Assembly: GCF_042643145.1 (NCBI RefSeq)
Contig: NZ_JBHRSA010000046.1
Coordinates: 186,001-250,000, forward strand
Direction: 5' to 3'
Source: Virgibacillus_O xinjiangensis
GTDB lineage: Bacteria > Bacillota > Bacilli > Bacillales > Amphibacillaceae
Length of the DNA: 64,000 bases
The notes beneath the pieces are model-generated. The model ran no database searches and was not told the DNA's origin. It worked only from the letters and a program-made list of their open reading frames with translations. Shown here piece after piece: positions 25,404 through 35,283 of the stretch. How positions within the stretch are numbered: position 1 is the first letter of the stretch; each line of letters starts with the position of its first letter. A program made the translations under genes and the position numbers.

Positions 25404-26198
25404 ATGAGTAGTTTGAGAGATAGATGTGGAATACTTTCGGAACATCCGTATTTCTTACGGGCAGTGGTAACACTTATTCTAATAAATGGTGTGCTGGTGG
25501 GACTAGAAACATATCCATATATTGCTGAAAGATATGGATCGTTGATTTACATAGCTGACCGTATTCTCCTATGGATATTCACTATAGAAATATTGATTCG
25601 GCTTATCGGAAGCAGGACAATTGGTTCATTCTTCCGGGAGCCTTGGAATGTATTTGATTTTGTCATTGTCGCAAGCGGCCATCTTTTTGTTGGAGGGCAC
25701 TATGTGACGGTTCTTCGTGTGCTCCGCGTGCTCCGTGTCCTGCGGGCGGTTTCGATTATCCCATCGCTTCGACGCATGGTGAATGCGCTGTTGCTTACGA
25801 TACCTTCGATGGGCACGATCATGTTGCTGATGGGGATCTTTTTCTATATCTATGCAGTGATCGGAACGATGCTGTTTCAGTCGATCGCACCAGAATATTT
25901 CGGTACGCTGCATGACTCCTTCCTGACTCTGTTCCAAGTGATTACCCTTGAGTCTTGGGCCAGTGGCGTGATGCGGCCTATTCTAGCACAGGCCCCATCA
26001 TCCTGGTGGTATTTTGTCACTTTCATCATCATCGGCGCTTTTGTGATTATCAACCTGTTCGTCGGTGTCGTTGTCAATAATGTAGAAGAAGCCGCTCGGG
26101 AAGAACATCCCACACCAACGGACATCAAGTTGGAAGAAGTACATGAGGAATTGAAGGAACTGAAGGAATTCATTGAGAAAAATAATAGAAACACATAA
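25404..26198 (+). CDS. NaChBac-type voltage-gated sodium channel
   Basis: 264-aa single-domain six-helix ion channel that works as a homotetramer. S4 carries the gating arginines at every third position (RVLRVLRVLRAVSIIPSLRR, about 97-116). The pore loop has the selectivity filter TLESWAS (about 180-186), the same as the B. halodurans sodium channel NaChBac. S1-S3 precede, S6 is near 205-228, and a C-terminal acidic coiled coil (about 235-264) likely holds the tetramer. In alkaliphiles such a channel supports pH homeostasis and motility. GGAGGAGG lies 11-13 nt before ATG 25404, a rather long spacing. Confidence 0.92.
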   Translation: MSSLRDRCGILSEHPYFLRAVVTLILINGVLVGLETYPYIAERYGSLIYIADRILLWIFTIEILIRLIGSRTIGSFFREPWNVFDFVIVASGHLFVGGHYVTVLRVLRVLRVLRAVSIIPSLRRMVNALLLTIPSMGTIMLLMGIFFYIYAVIGTMLFQSIAPEYFGTLHDSFLTLFQVITLESWASGVMRPILAQAPSSWWYFVTFIIIGAFVIINLFVGVVVNNVEEAAREEHPTPTDIKLEEVHEELKELKEFIEKNNRNT

Positions 26199-26226
26199 GG
26201 AGCACCGCGGTATGCGGTGCTCCTTT
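26197..26226. terminator. Bidirectional terminator after the sodium channel gene
   Basis: AAGGAGCACCGC pairs perfectly with GCGGTGCTCCTT; the left arm begins in the stop codon of the channel gene. Shared with the convergent oxidoreductase gene. Confidence 0.8.
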
Positions 26227-26229
26227 CAG

Positions 26230-27246
26230 CTATTCCATCAACTCTCCGATGATTTCGTAAGAACGGAGACGGGCTTCCATATCATAAATCTGCGATGTGA
26301 CGATCATCTCGTCGGCCTCTGTCTCCTTCTGGAAATTGAGCAGTCCTTCCCGTACGGTTTCCTTGCTTCCGATAATCGTGGTCCTCGGGTCCAAGGACTC
26401 TTGTACGGCGGCTTTTTCCATTGGGCTCCATACCTCATCCATATTTTCAACCGGCGGCTGAAGTTGGGTTGATTTCCCTTTCCGGATGTTCAAGAAACTC
26501 ATTTGGAGGGAGGTAGCGTGATACCTTGCTTCTTCATCTGTATCTGCTGCAATCACGTTTACTCCCACCATGGCATGCGGTTTCTTCAATGTTTCGGATG
26601 GCTGGAAATGCTTCCTGTACAATTGGAGCGCAGGAATCGTATATTGCGGGGCAAAATGGCTGGCAAATGAGAAATACAGCCCTTTCTGTGCCGCGAGCCT
26701 TGCACTGAAATCACTAGAGCCAAGCAGCCAGATCGGAATATCAAGGCCTTGCCCAGGGACTGCTTTCACTCTGGAAACAGGCTCATCAGCAAAGTAGTCC
26801 TGCAGTTCATTCACCTGCATCGGGAAATCTTCCGGTCCTGTATTCAATGTGCGACGAAGCGCATAGGCAGTTGCCTGGTCACTCCCGGGAGCGCGCCCAA
26901 GTCCGAGGTCGATCCGGCCTGGATAGAGTGATTCCAAGGTACCGAACTGCTCGGCAATAACCAGTGTTGCGTGATTCGGAAGCATGATGCCACCGGATCC
27001 GATGCGCATACGGTTCGTGTTCTCTGCGATATGGCCGATCAATACAGAGGTGGCGGAACTGGCGATTCCCGGCATGTTATGATGCTCGGCAAGCCAGTAA
27101 CGGTTGAAGCCCAGTTTCTCTACATGCTGCGCGAGTGCGACACTTTCTTTGAAGGACTCGCTTGGATTGCTTCCCTCTTTTATTGGTGCCAAGTCGAGTA
27201 CGGAAAGAGGAATTTGGTTAAACTTTTTTATATGTTCAGAAGTCAC
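26230..27246 (-). CDS. LLM-class flavin-dependent oxidoreductase
   Basis: 338-aa protein of the bacterial luciferase-like monooxygenase group (MsnO8-like, similar to Bacillus YwcH/YddN types). Pattern LSVLDLAPIKEG at the N-terminus, WLAEHHNMPGIASS near 51-64 and the GSGGIMLPNHATL stretch near 82-94 are typical. It probably uses FMNH2 from a partner reductase. Starts at GTG 27246 behind AAAGGAG. Substrate unknown. Confidence 0.85.
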   Translation of the reverse strand: MTSEHIKKFNQIPLSVLDLAPIKEGSNPSESFKESVALAQHVEKLGFNRYWLAEHHNMPGIASSATSVLIGHIAENTNRMRIGSGGIMLPNHATLVIAEQFGTLESLYPGRIDLGLGRAPGSDQATAYALRRTLNTGPEDFPMQVNELQDYFADEPVSRVKAVPGQGLDIPIWLLGSSDFSARLAAQKGLYFSFASHFAPQYTIPALQLYRKHFQPSETLKKPHAMVGVNVIAADTDEEARYHATSLQMSFLNIRKGKSTQLQPPVENMDEVWSPMEKAAVQESLDPRTTIIGSKETVREGLLNFQKETEADEMIVTSQIYDMEARLRSYEIIGELME

Positions 27247-27483
27247 TGCTTCTCACTCCTTTAAAGATGTACTTATGGGAAATGATACGAGGTTTCCAGA
27301 TAATCGTCCATATTTCAGCTTGACCTATCACTAAATTCCCCCATTCATGGCCAATCATTCCTTTTGGACAAGAAGCAGCGGTGGCACTAGGACATCCGAA
27401 ATCCCTTTAAAAACCATTTGCCACGAAGCTTGACATGAAGTAATATGTAAGGTAGCACTAAAAGCATTGAAAGAAGGTATATG

Positions 27484-28569
27484 ATGACTAAAACATCCAT
27501 TTACGGACTGACATATGATCAGCTCAAGGATTGGCTCATGGAAAACGGCCAAAAGAAATTCCGTGCTGACCAGGTCTGGAATTGGCTTTATAAAAAGCGG
27601 GTCGCAGCGTTCTCGGAAATGAACAATGTCAATAAGGAAACCATCTCCCTGCTGGAAGAGAACTTTGTCCTGCATACATTGGGCGAGGAAATCAAGCAGG
27701 AATCGAAGGATGGAACGATTAAGTTCCTATTCCGTCTGGCAGACGGCAATTTGATCGAGACGGTTCTGATGCGGTTCAACTATGGCCTGAGTGTCTGTGT
27801 GACGACACAGGTCGGGTGTAATATCGGCTGCTCTTTCTGCGCAAGCGGACTGTTGCGAAAAAGCCGCGATCTTTCCAGTGGAGAGATTGTAGAGCAAATC
27901 ATGAACGTGCAGAAGCATCTGGACGCACAGGGGGAAGAAGAGCGGGTCAGCCATATCGTGGTCATGGGAATTGGCGAACCATTCGATAATTACAACAACC
28001 TGATGGACTTCATCTATGTGGTGAACGATGATAGAGGACTGAACATCGGTGCTCGTCATATAACGGTTTCTACTAGCGGACTTGCCCATAAGATCCGTGA
28101 GTTTGCAGATGAAGGTACACAGGTCAATCTGGCTATTTCCATCCATGCCCCGAATAATGAGCTGCGTTCACAAATCATGAAGATCAACAAGGCCTTCCCG
28201 ATCGAGAAACTGATGGATTCGGTCGACTATTACCTGGAGAAGACCAATAGGCGGATCACCTATGAATATATCATGCTCCGGGATGTCAATGACCATGAGA
28301 AGGAAGCAAGGGAACTGGCGAAACTGCTGGAGAGCCACAAGCATTTAGCGTATGTGAACCTGATTCCTTATAACACGGTCGACGAGCACGACCAATACCA
28401 GCGCAGCCAGTCGGAAACCATCCAGGCATTCTTTGAAACACTCAAAAGCTATGGAATCCACTGTGGTGTCCGCTGGGAAAATGGCGCAGATATCGATGCG
28501 GCATGTGGTCAGCTCCGCAGTAAACAGATCAAGAAGAAAAAGAAAGCGGACAAGCCTAAAGCAGTATAA
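27484..28569 (+). CDS. rlmN: Radical SAM rRNA methyltransferase, RlmN/Cfr family
   Basis: About 361 aa. Would methylate C2 of A2503 in 23S rRNA (and A37 of some tRNAs). Radical SAM motif CNIGCSFC near 117-124, GIGEPFDNY for SAM binding near 163-171, and the C-terminal cysteine in DIDAACGQL near 340. The sequence after the cluster (ASGLLRKSRDLSSGEI) differs from the usual Bacillus form (CASTLGGLKRNL), so it may be a second RlmN-like copy or a Cfr-like branch. AGAAGG favours ATG 27484 over the adjoining ATG 27481. A possible promoter TTGACA lies at about 27432. Confidence 0.85.
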   Translation: MTKTSIYGLTYDQLKDWLMENGQKKFRADQVWNWLYKKRVAAFSEMNNVNKETISLLEENFVLHTLGEEIKQESKDGTIKFLFRLADGNLIETVLMRFNYGLSVCVTTQVGCNIGCSFCASGLLRKSRDLSSGEIVEQIMNVQKHLDAQGEEERVSHIVVMGIGEPFDNYNNLMDFIYVVNDDRGLNIGARHITVSTSGLAHKIREFADEGTQVNLAISIHAPNNELRSQIMKINKAFPIEKLMDSVDYYLEKTNRRITYEYIMLRDVNDHEKEARELAKLLESHKHLAYVNLIPYNTVDEHDQYQRSQSETIQAFFETLKSYGIHCGVRWENGADIDAACGQLRSKQIKKKKKADKPKAV

Positions 28570-28574
28570 TAGGA

Positions 28575-28609
28575 GAAAGGACAGTGTAATAGGGCACTGT
28601 CCTTTCTTT
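28575..28609. terminator. Bidirectional terminator after rlmN
   Basis: AAAGGACAGTG pairs with CACTGTCCTTT, with CTTTG on the plus side. Lies between convergent rlmN and the EamA gene. Confidence 0.85.
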
Positions 28610-28618
28610 GTGATGGAA

Positions 28619-29512
28619 TTACTTCATCCGGTACTTGAGCTTCATGCTGCCCAGTTCATTCATAACGATGGCGCCAATAATCAGGAGGATACCCGCCCAT
28701 TGCAGGACTGTGATCTCTTCGGAAAGGATCAAACTGGCAGAGATGATAGCAACCGGAAGTTCCACTGAACTCAGTATATTAGCAAGACCGTCTGGCACTT
28801 GATGGGCTCCCATAGCGAAAAACAGTGGCGGCAATACAGCCCCGAACAGTCCAACACCAGCAGCCAAGAGCCATAATTCCGGACCACCGGCAGGGACATC
28901 AGGTATGTCCCCCATGAAAAGAATGGTAACCAGTATAAGTGAGCCTGTCACCATTGTGGCACTTCTGACCCATGGGTCGACCGTGGTAGCGGCCTTGCCG
29001 CTGAAGAAGATGAAGCCTGCATAAGAGAATGCTGCAAGCAGCCCCAGTACAACCCCGATAACAGGGACATCTTGTATGGTTCCGCCCACGAAATCAGAAG
29101 CAAAGAATACTCCTGTAAGAATGAGAGCAATGGCGCCCAAAGTAAGAATTGTCGGTTTTATATTCGTGAAGACCCACTCAAAGACCATCCCGATCCAAAC
29201 AAATTGAAACAGCAGGATGATTGCCAATGATGCAGGAAGATATTGAATCGAAGCATAATAAAAGACACTGGTCAGACCGACAAATGCACCGGTAACCAGC
29301 AGTCTAACAATGCTGACTCTGTTTATTCCCTTGAAACTGGACCGGCGGACGATCGCAATACCCCATAAAAATAGAAAGGCAATAGCCATTTGGGCAATAT
29401 TGAGCTGTCCCAATGAGTAGCCATTGGCAAAAGCGGTCTTGACAAATACCGGTGTAAAGCCGAAACTCGCAGCACCGACCAAAACGAAAAGTACCCCTCT
29501 GTTTTTATTCAA
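28619..29512 (-). CDS. EamA-family transporter (drug/metabolite superfamily)
   Basis: 297-aa protein with ten hydrophobic segments made of two EamA repeats (about 8-135 and 150-285). The substrate is unknown; relatives export amino acids or metabolites. The start is TTG 29512, 8 nt after AAAGGAGG, with an N-terminus MNKNRGVLFVL right before helix 1. Confidence 0.85.
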   Translation of the reverse strand: MNKNRGVLFVLVGAASFGFTPVFVKTAFANGYSLGQLNIAQMAIAFLFLWGIAIVRRSSFKGINRVSIVRLLVTGAFVGLTSVFYYASIQYLPASLAIILLFQFVWIGMVFEWVFTNIKPTILTLGAIALILTGVFFASDFVGGTIQDVPVIGVVLGLLAAFSYAGFIFFSGKAATTVDPWVRSATMVTGSLILVTILFMGDIPDVPAGGPELWLLAAGVGLFGAVLPPLFFAMGAHQVPDGLANILSSVELPVAIISASLILSEEITVLQWAGILLIIGAIVMNELGSMKLKYRMK

Positions 29513-29537
29513 ATGGATCGCCTCCTTTAATGCAAGG

Positions 29538-30869
29538 CTATCTTATCATATTTCCATTGGAATTTGGCAGGTTTCCTGATAATATTTCATCCCTTTTGGT
29601 GATGCTTTCCATATCCATCTCAGAGACTACCAAAGAATTCACAGAGGTCAACCGATTCTTTCCCGTATCTTTTGAATGCAGCAACAAGTCATCGGCGTAT
29701 ATATAGGCTTCTTTTATGTCCAAGTGCTTACTGGCTTCGAAAAAGAACATGCCATAGGAACAGGTAAGGTAGATGGATAGGTCCTCCATATGATAATCGG
29801 CTTTTGCCGGATTCCGCTGCATGGCAGTTTGGATGCCCTGTATCTGGGAAACGCACTCGTGATAGCTTTTTCCTCGGAATATGAAGGTGAATTCCTCCCC
29901 GCCGCTCCGAAATAGATAATCATCTTTAGTCAAGCAGGATGAAAATGTATTGGCGGCATGGAGGATGACTTGGTCCCCGACATGGTGGTTGAAGGTGTCA
30001 TTGGTCTGCTTGAAGTCATCGATATCTGCTACCACCACGGCCATACGCTCTTCCATCTTATTCAATTCACCCATTACCTTGTCCATGTAGGTGCGATTAT
30101 GGACTTGTGTCAAAAAGTCGGTGTATGCCATTGCTTCGAACTTATCCCGCTCGATTTTATGTCGGACAGTCTGGGGGTTGGAGAAGAAAGAACGGGTTAC
30201 CGTATAATTCAGCAGAAAAAGAATGATCACCAATTCCCAATGCTGTTCCATGAAAAAGACGGTTAGCAATCCATTGGAAAACATGGTCCTTCCCAGTTCC
30301 AGGGGGCTTCGCCGTTGCAAAAATCCAGCTATTGCTTTCATGATGTGAATTTGTCCTGTGATTCGGGTGAGTGATAAAAGGATATCGGAAAGAATGGCGG
30401 TGAATACGACCAATATAGCGAGTAGCAGCCAGAAATCGAAAGGAAGGGGTTCTAGGAAGGGATATACCAGGTGGAAAAGGAAATATGTCATGGAGTATAT
30501 CAGGCTGTATGCCCCTATTGTATAAAAAGCATGTAGGAACTTCGCCTTCTTTCCGGGAAATGCTATTTTCCGGTGGGTGACTAAAAGGAAGCGGTAGATT
30601 GTCTCAAAGAGAAAGGCCCCTGCAGGACCGACAATCAATACCAAAGCCAACCCGTAGGATAGTCCCTGGTCACCGTCAATTCTCAGCGTTTTCTCTTTGG
30701 CATTCAGGCGCCAGTTAAGGTAAGAGAAAATCAGGAAAAGGGCGAGGGCAGGTAAAAATATAGACAGCTCGACATTGATCTTCCCATATAGTATAGCGAT
30801 GATCGCGGAACCAACAAATAGACAAAAAGTCAATACCCTCACCCCAGCCATCTCCTTGTATACATTCAT
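29538..30869 (-). CDS. Membrane-bound diguanylate cyclase (GGDEF)
   Basis: 443-aa protein. The first ~220 residues form about seven membrane helices, an uncharacterised sensor. A GGDEF domain occupies ~250-410 with the metal/GTP residues DIDDFKQTND and the active site GGEEF (about 347). No RxxD inhibitory site is evident five residues before GGEEF. It would make cyclic di-GMP in response to a membrane signal. The start is uncertain: ATG 30869 has a weak ribosome site, whereas AAGGAG lies 9 nt before an in-frame GTG at 30842. Confidence 0.88.
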   Translation of the reverse strand: MNVYKEMAGVRVLTFCLFVGSAIIAILYGKINVELSIFLPALALFLIFSYLNWRLNAKEKTLRIDGDQGLSYGLALVLIVGPAGAFLFETIYRFLLVTHRKIAFPGKKAKFLHAFYTIGAYSLIYSMTYFLFHLVYPFLEPLPFDFWLLLAILVVFTAILSDILLSLTRITGQIHIMKAIAGFLQRRSPLELGRTMFSNGLLTVFFMEQHWELVIILFLLNYTVTRSFFSNPQTVRHKIERDKFEAMAYTDFLTQVHNRTYMDKVMGELNKMEERMAVVVADIDDFKQTNDTFNHHVGDQVILHAANTFSSCLTKDDYLFRSGGEEFTFIFRGKSYHECVSQIQGIQTAMQRNPAKADYHMEDLSIYLTCSYGMFFFEASKHLDIKEAYIYADDLLLHSKDTGKNRLTSVNSLVVSEMDMESITKRDEILSGNLPNSNGNMIR

Positions 30870-31047
30870 TTAGGTAATTTTTACCAGATAGGTTCATTAC
30901 TATATTACCATAAAACAGAGTTGTGGGATTCAACTTTTACTATTTCCCCGGAAATGAACAATCTAATGCTTTATGTTTCTGTTTACATAGAAAGCTGTAT
31001 ACCAGGAGATAGTAGGAATAAAAAGGATTGGAAAGGGGTCCCCATGT

Positions 31048-33099
31048 ATGCAGGAGAAAGAGAATAAAGTGACAGAGAAGAGTAAACAGGAACAGTTGGA
31101 GCAATACAAGGTAGATGATTCCAATAAGAAATTGACAACCAATCAGGGGCTGAAAGTTTCAAACGATGAATTGTCTCTCAAGGCGGGTGAGAGAGGACCC
31201 ACCTTAATGGAAGACTTTCATTTCCGGGAGAAGATGACCCATTTTGACCATGAGCGGATACCTGAAAGGGTGGTACATGCACGAGGCAGTGCGGCACATG
31301 GCTATTTTGAACTGTATGAATCGATGAAAGACTATACAAAAGCTAAATTCCTGCAAACCCCGGGAACGAAAACGCCTGTGTTCACCCGTTTCTCTACAGT
31401 AGTAGGATCCCGCGGCTCGGCAGATACTGTCCGTGATGTACGCGGGTTTGCGACTAAATTTTATACAGAAGAAGGCAACTATGACTTGGTCGCTAACAAT
31501 ATGCCGGTATTTTTTATCCAGGATGCAGTGAAGTTTCCGGATATCGTCCATGCGATTAAACCTGAGCCCCATAATGAGATTCCCCAGGCCTCAGGAGCCC
31601 ATGATACATTCTGGGATTTTGTTGCAAACAATCAGGAATCAGCCCACCAGGTGATGTGGCTGATGTCTGATAGAGCAGTACCTCGGAGTTATCGGATGAT
31701 GCAGGGGTTCGGCATTCATACGTTCCGTTTCGTCAATGAGAAGGGGAAAGGGCATTTTGTGAAGTTCCATTGGGTGCCGAAACTTGGTGTCCATTCCCTT
31801 GTTTGGGATGAAGCTCAGAAGATTGCCGGGAAAAATCCGGACTATAACCGTCAGGATTTATTTGACGCAATCGAGCAGGGCAATTATCCCGAGTATGAAC
31901 TGGGTGTGCAGATCATTGATGAAAAGGACGAGTTCGCTTTTGATTTTGATATTCTTGACCCCACAAAAATATGGCCGGAAGAGGATGTTCCCCTACAAAT
32001 CATCGGCAAATTGGTCCTGAACCGGAATCCGGATTACTTCTTTGCGGAAACGGAGCAAGTAGCCTTCCACCCGGGGAATGTTGTGCCGGGGATAGATTTC
32101 ACCAATGATCCATTGCTGCAGGGGCGCTTGTTCTCCTACATCGATACCCAACTGCTCCGCCTAGGAGGGCCGAACTTTCACGAGATTCCAATCAACCGGC
32201 CGGTATGCCCTTTCCATAACAACCAACGGGATGGCTTCCATCGCCAGACAATCAATAAAGGGAAGGTATCCTACCACAATAACTCCCTATCGGGGAACCA
32301 TCCGAAGCCGGCAACGGAAGCGGAAGGCGGGTATACCCACTATGAGGAGAAAGTGGAAGGCAGGAAAATACGTGCCAGAAGTGCAAGCTTTGCGGATCAT
32401 TTCTCCCAAAGCAAGTTATTCTGGAACAGTATGAGCCCAACAGAAAAACAGCATATTATCGATGCCTTCAGTTTTGAAGTGGGTAAAGTAAAAAGCATGA
32501 ATGTCAGGCAGCAGGTAGTTGAGATGTTTGCCAATGTGGATATTTCGCTCGCAACTGCTGTTGCAAATAATATTGGGGCGACCCCGCCAACAAAGACAGG
32601 TTCCGATGTGACCAAGTCATCCCCAGCACTCAGCCAGGAAAACACAATCAAAACCGCTGCCACTCGTAAAGTTGCAGTTTTGATTGACCAAGGGTATTCC
32701 GGCACCGCAGTCAAAAACAACCTCCATGAACTCCAAGCTGCTGGGGTGCAGTATGAAACTGTCAGCAGCAGGCAGGGAATGGTAAAGGGGGAAGATGGTA
32801 CAGAATTAATGGTGGACCATACCTTTACAACCACTTCTCCTGTTGTATATGATGCTGTTTACATCGTTGGAGGTAGCGGGGAGAATCCTGCCTTCCATAA
32901 GGACGCTACGTATTTTGTCAAAGAGGCATTCAAACACTATAAACCAATAGGTGCAACCGAACAAGGGATCCAATGGCTGGAAGATAATAAGATCAATGGT
33001 GAGCCAGGGGTCGTCAATGGGGCTTCTGGTCCATTTGCAAACCAGTTCATTCAGGCAATTGCCATGCACCGCCACTGGAATAGAAAAATGATGGATTAA
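31048..33099 (+). CDS. katE: Large-subunit heme catalase, copy 1
   Basis: 683-aa clade II (HPII-like) catalase that breaks down hydrogen peroxide. Distal histidine in HARGSAAHG (about 77-85), distal asparagine region FFIQDAVKFPD (about 150-160) and proximal heme tyrosine in RLFSYIDTQLLR (about 361-372) are intact. The C-terminal ~150 residues form the flavodoxin/DJ-1-like domain of large catalases. A second, collinear catalase follows at 33220. ATG 31048 is 9-10 nt after GGAAAGGGG. Confidence 0.95.
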   Translation: MQEKENKVTEKSKQEQLEQYKVDDSNKKLTTNQGLKVSNDELSLKAGERGPTLMEDFHFREKMTHFDHERIPERVVHARGSAAHGYFELYESMKDYTKAKFLQTPGTKTPVFTRFSTVVGSRGSADTVRDVRGFATKFYTEEGNYDLVANNMPVFFIQDAVKFPDIVHAIKPEPHNEIPQASGAHDTFWDFVANNQESAHQVMWLMSDRAVPRSYRMMQGFGIHTFRFVNEKGKGHFVKFHWVPKLGVHSLVWDEAQKIAGKNPDYNRQDLFDAIEQGNYPEYELGVQIIDEKDEFAFDFDILDPTKIWPEEDVPLQIIGKLVLNRNPDYFFAETEQVAFHPGNVVPGIDFTNDPLLQGRLFSYIDTQLLRLGGPNFHEIPINRPVCPFHNNQRDGFHRQTINKGKVSYHNNSLSGNHPKPATEAEGGYTHYEEKVEGRKIRARSASFADHFSQSKLFWNSMSPTEKQHIIDAFSFEVGKVKSMNVRQQVVEMFANVDISLATAVANNIGATPPTKTGSDVTKSSPALSQENTIKTAATRKVAVLIDQGYSGTAVKNNLHELQAAGVQYETVSSRQGMVKGEDGTELMVDHTFTTTSPVVYDAVYIVGGSGENPAFHKDATYFVKEAFKHYKPIGATEQGIQWLEDNKINGEPGVVNGASGPFANQFIQAIAMHRHWNRKMMD

Positions 33100-33103
33100 C
33101 CAA

Positions 33104-33132
33104 GAGGAGTGCTGTTATGGCGCTCCTTTTTT
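33104..33132 (+). terminator. Terminator between the two catalase genes
   Basis: GGAGTGC pairs with GCGCTCC, followed by six T. The two catalases therefore have separate transcripts, at least in part. Confidence 0.8.
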
Positions 33133-33219
33133 CGTGGCTTTCCCTGTTTAGGAACTGTTTATTGGTGGAATAGAACTTCAATGGATTGCTATCCACTAAA
33201 TAATCTCTAGGAGGGACAG

Positions 33220-35274
33220 TTGGCCATGAAAAACAGACGCAATGTCGATGGCAACAGTAAGGACGAACAACTGGAGCAGTTCCGTACAGAGGACAAGGAT
33301 AAAGATCTGACCACCAACCAAGGGTTGAAAGTATCTGAAGATGAATTTTCACTAAAGGCCGGAGAAAGAGGTCCGACATTAATGGAGGATTTCCATTTCC
33401 GCGAAAAAATGACCCATTTTGACCATGAACGTATACCGGAAAGAGTCGTCCATGCTCGAGGATATGCAGCGCATGGGGAGTTTGAATTATATGAGTCGAT
33501 GAAAGATTATACGGCTGCAAAATTCCTGCAGGAGCCTGGTACGAAAACCCCTGTCTTTGTCCGGTTTTCTACGGTGGCAGGATCTAAAGGGTCCGGAGAG
33601 CTAGCAAGAGACGTTCGTGGATTCGCAACCAAGTTTTACACGGAGGAAGGCAACTTCGACCTTGTTGGAAACAATATGCCCGTATTCTTTATCCAGGATG
33701 CTATAAAATTTCCAGATCTTATTCATGCAGTGAAGCCGGAGCCGCATAACGAGATACCGCAGGCAGCTTCCGCTCATGACACCTTTTGGGATTTTGTGGC
33801 CAATAATCAGGAATCAGCCCATATGATCATGTGGCATATGTCAGATAGAGCCATCCCCCGCAGTTTCAGAATGATGGAAGGTTTCGGAGTACATACCTTC
33901 CGTTTTGTGAATGAACAAGGAAAAGGGCATTTTGTGAAGTTTCATTGGAAACCAAAGCTGGGGGTTCACTCTGTTGTCTGGGATGAAGCACAGAAAATTA
34001 ATGGGAAGGATCCCGATTTCCATCGTGGAGACCTGTATGAAGCCATTGAGAAGGGCAATTATCCAGAATGGGAATTCGGAGTGCAAATCATCGATGAAGC
34101 AGACGAAGACCAGTTTGATTTTGATATATTAGATCCGACAAAAATATGGCCGGAAGAAGAGGTGCCTGTACAAATCATCGGTAAAATGACTCTTAATCGG
34201 AATGTCGACAATGTGTTTGCCGAGACGGAACAGGTAGCTTTCCACCCAGGACATGTTGTACCTGGTATTGATTTCACCAATGACCCGTTGCTTCAAGGTA
34301 GATTATTCTCCTATACCGACACACAATTGATTCGACTAGGCGGGCCGAACTTTCACGAAATTCCGATCAACCGTCCAGTATGCCCATTTCATAATAATCA
34401 ACGGGATGGCTATATGAGACAGACGATCAATAAAGGGCAGGTAAGCTATCATAACAACTCGTTTTGGAAAAATACGCCATCACCTGTCAGTCCCCAAAAT
34501 GGTGGCTATCAACATTATCAGGAAAAAGTGGAAGGCAGGAAAGTGAAGGCACGGAGTGACAGCTTCAAGGACCACTTTTCCCAAGCAGCATTGTTCTATA
34601 ACAGTATGAGTGCGCCTGAAAAAGAACATATCAAAGAAGCGATGAGCTTTGAACTGGGGAAATGTAAAAGCAAGGATGTCCGGCAGCAAGTAGTGGACAT
34701 GTTTGCTAATGTGAATCTCGATATGGCCCAGGAAGTGGCAGAAAATATCGGAGTGAAACCTCCGGAAACAGGAGGATCGGAAGTCGCTAAAGCTTCTCCG
34801 GCTCTCAGTCAGGAAAATACGACCAAAACAGCGGAAACACGCACTACAGCAGTGCTGGTAGGAGAAGGTTTCAACGGTTCCGAAGTTAAGAAGGTTTTAC
34901 AAGGTTTAGAAGAGAACGGTGTAGATCCAGTAGTCATCAGCAGCCGACAGGGAATGGTTAAAGCTGACGACGGTACAGAAGTGGAAGCAGCGGAGCGCTT
35001 CGATACGGCTGACCCTGTGTTGTTTGATTCCTTGTACGTTGTTTCTGGTGCTCGTGTGGACAAGAAATTCCAACAGAATGCTTCTTACTATCTCCAAGAG
35101 ATGTATCAGCATTATAAGCCGATCGGGGCCACACATGAAGGGGAGCAGCTGGTTAAAGAAAATGAGATGGAAAATCAAGAAGGAGTAATTACAGAGCAAG
35201 AACCTGACAGCTTTGTAACACGGTTTGTAGATGCTGTTGCTGCCCATAGGTATTGGGGGAGAGACGTAGATTAA
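33220..35274 (+). CDS. katE2: Large-subunit heme catalase, copy 2
   Basis: 684-aa paralogue of the catalase just upstream, aligning over its whole length. The distal histidine (HARGYAAHG), the asparagine stretch (FFIQDAIKFPD) and the heme tyrosine (RLFSYTDTQLIR) are all present, so it should be active. The main differences are in the C-terminal DJ-1-like domain and in charged surface stretches. AGGAGG (33209-33214) is 5 nt from TTG 33220 and 11 nt from ATG 33226; either could be the start. Copy 1 or copy 2 may correspond to KatE or spore-type KatX of Bacillus; the sequence does not decide. Confidence 0.94.
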   Translation: MAMKNRRNVDGNSKDEQLEQFRTEDKDKDLTTNQGLKVSEDEFSLKAGERGPTLMEDFHFREKMTHFDHERIPERVVHARGYAAHGEFELYESMKDYTAAKFLQEPGTKTPVFVRFSTVAGSKGSGELARDVRGFATKFYTEEGNFDLVGNNMPVFFIQDAIKFPDLIHAVKPEPHNEIPQAASAHDTFWDFVANNQESAHMIMWHMSDRAIPRSFRMMEGFGVHTFRFVNEQGKGHFVKFHWKPKLGVHSVVWDEAQKINGKDPDFHRGDLYEAIEKGNYPEWEFGVQIIDEADEDQFDFDILDPTKIWPEEEVPVQIIGKMTLNRNVDNVFAETEQVAFHPGHVVPGIDFTNDPLLQGRLFSYTDTQLIRLGGPNFHEIPINRPVCPFHNNQRDGYMRQTINKGQVSYHNNSFWKNTPSPVSPQNGGYQHYQEKVEGRKVKARSDSFKDHFSQAALFYNSMSAPEKEHIKEAMSFELGKCKSKDVRQQVVDMFANVNLDMAQEVAENIGVKPPETGGSEVAKASPALSQENTTKTAETRTTAVLVGEGFNGSEVKKVLQGLEENGVDPVVISSRQGMVKADDGTEVEAAERFDTADPVLFDSLYVVSGARVDKKFQQNASYYLQEMYQHYKPIGATHEGEQLVKENEMENQEGVITEQEPDSFVTRFVDAVAAHRYWGRDVD

Positions 35275-35283
35275 TAGACAAAG

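Noticed and set aside
33140..33180. Sigma-B-like promoter before the second catalase (GTTTAG with GGAATA)
   Set aside because: The -10 matches the sigma-B consensus GGGTAT poorly, so it is not reported as a site.
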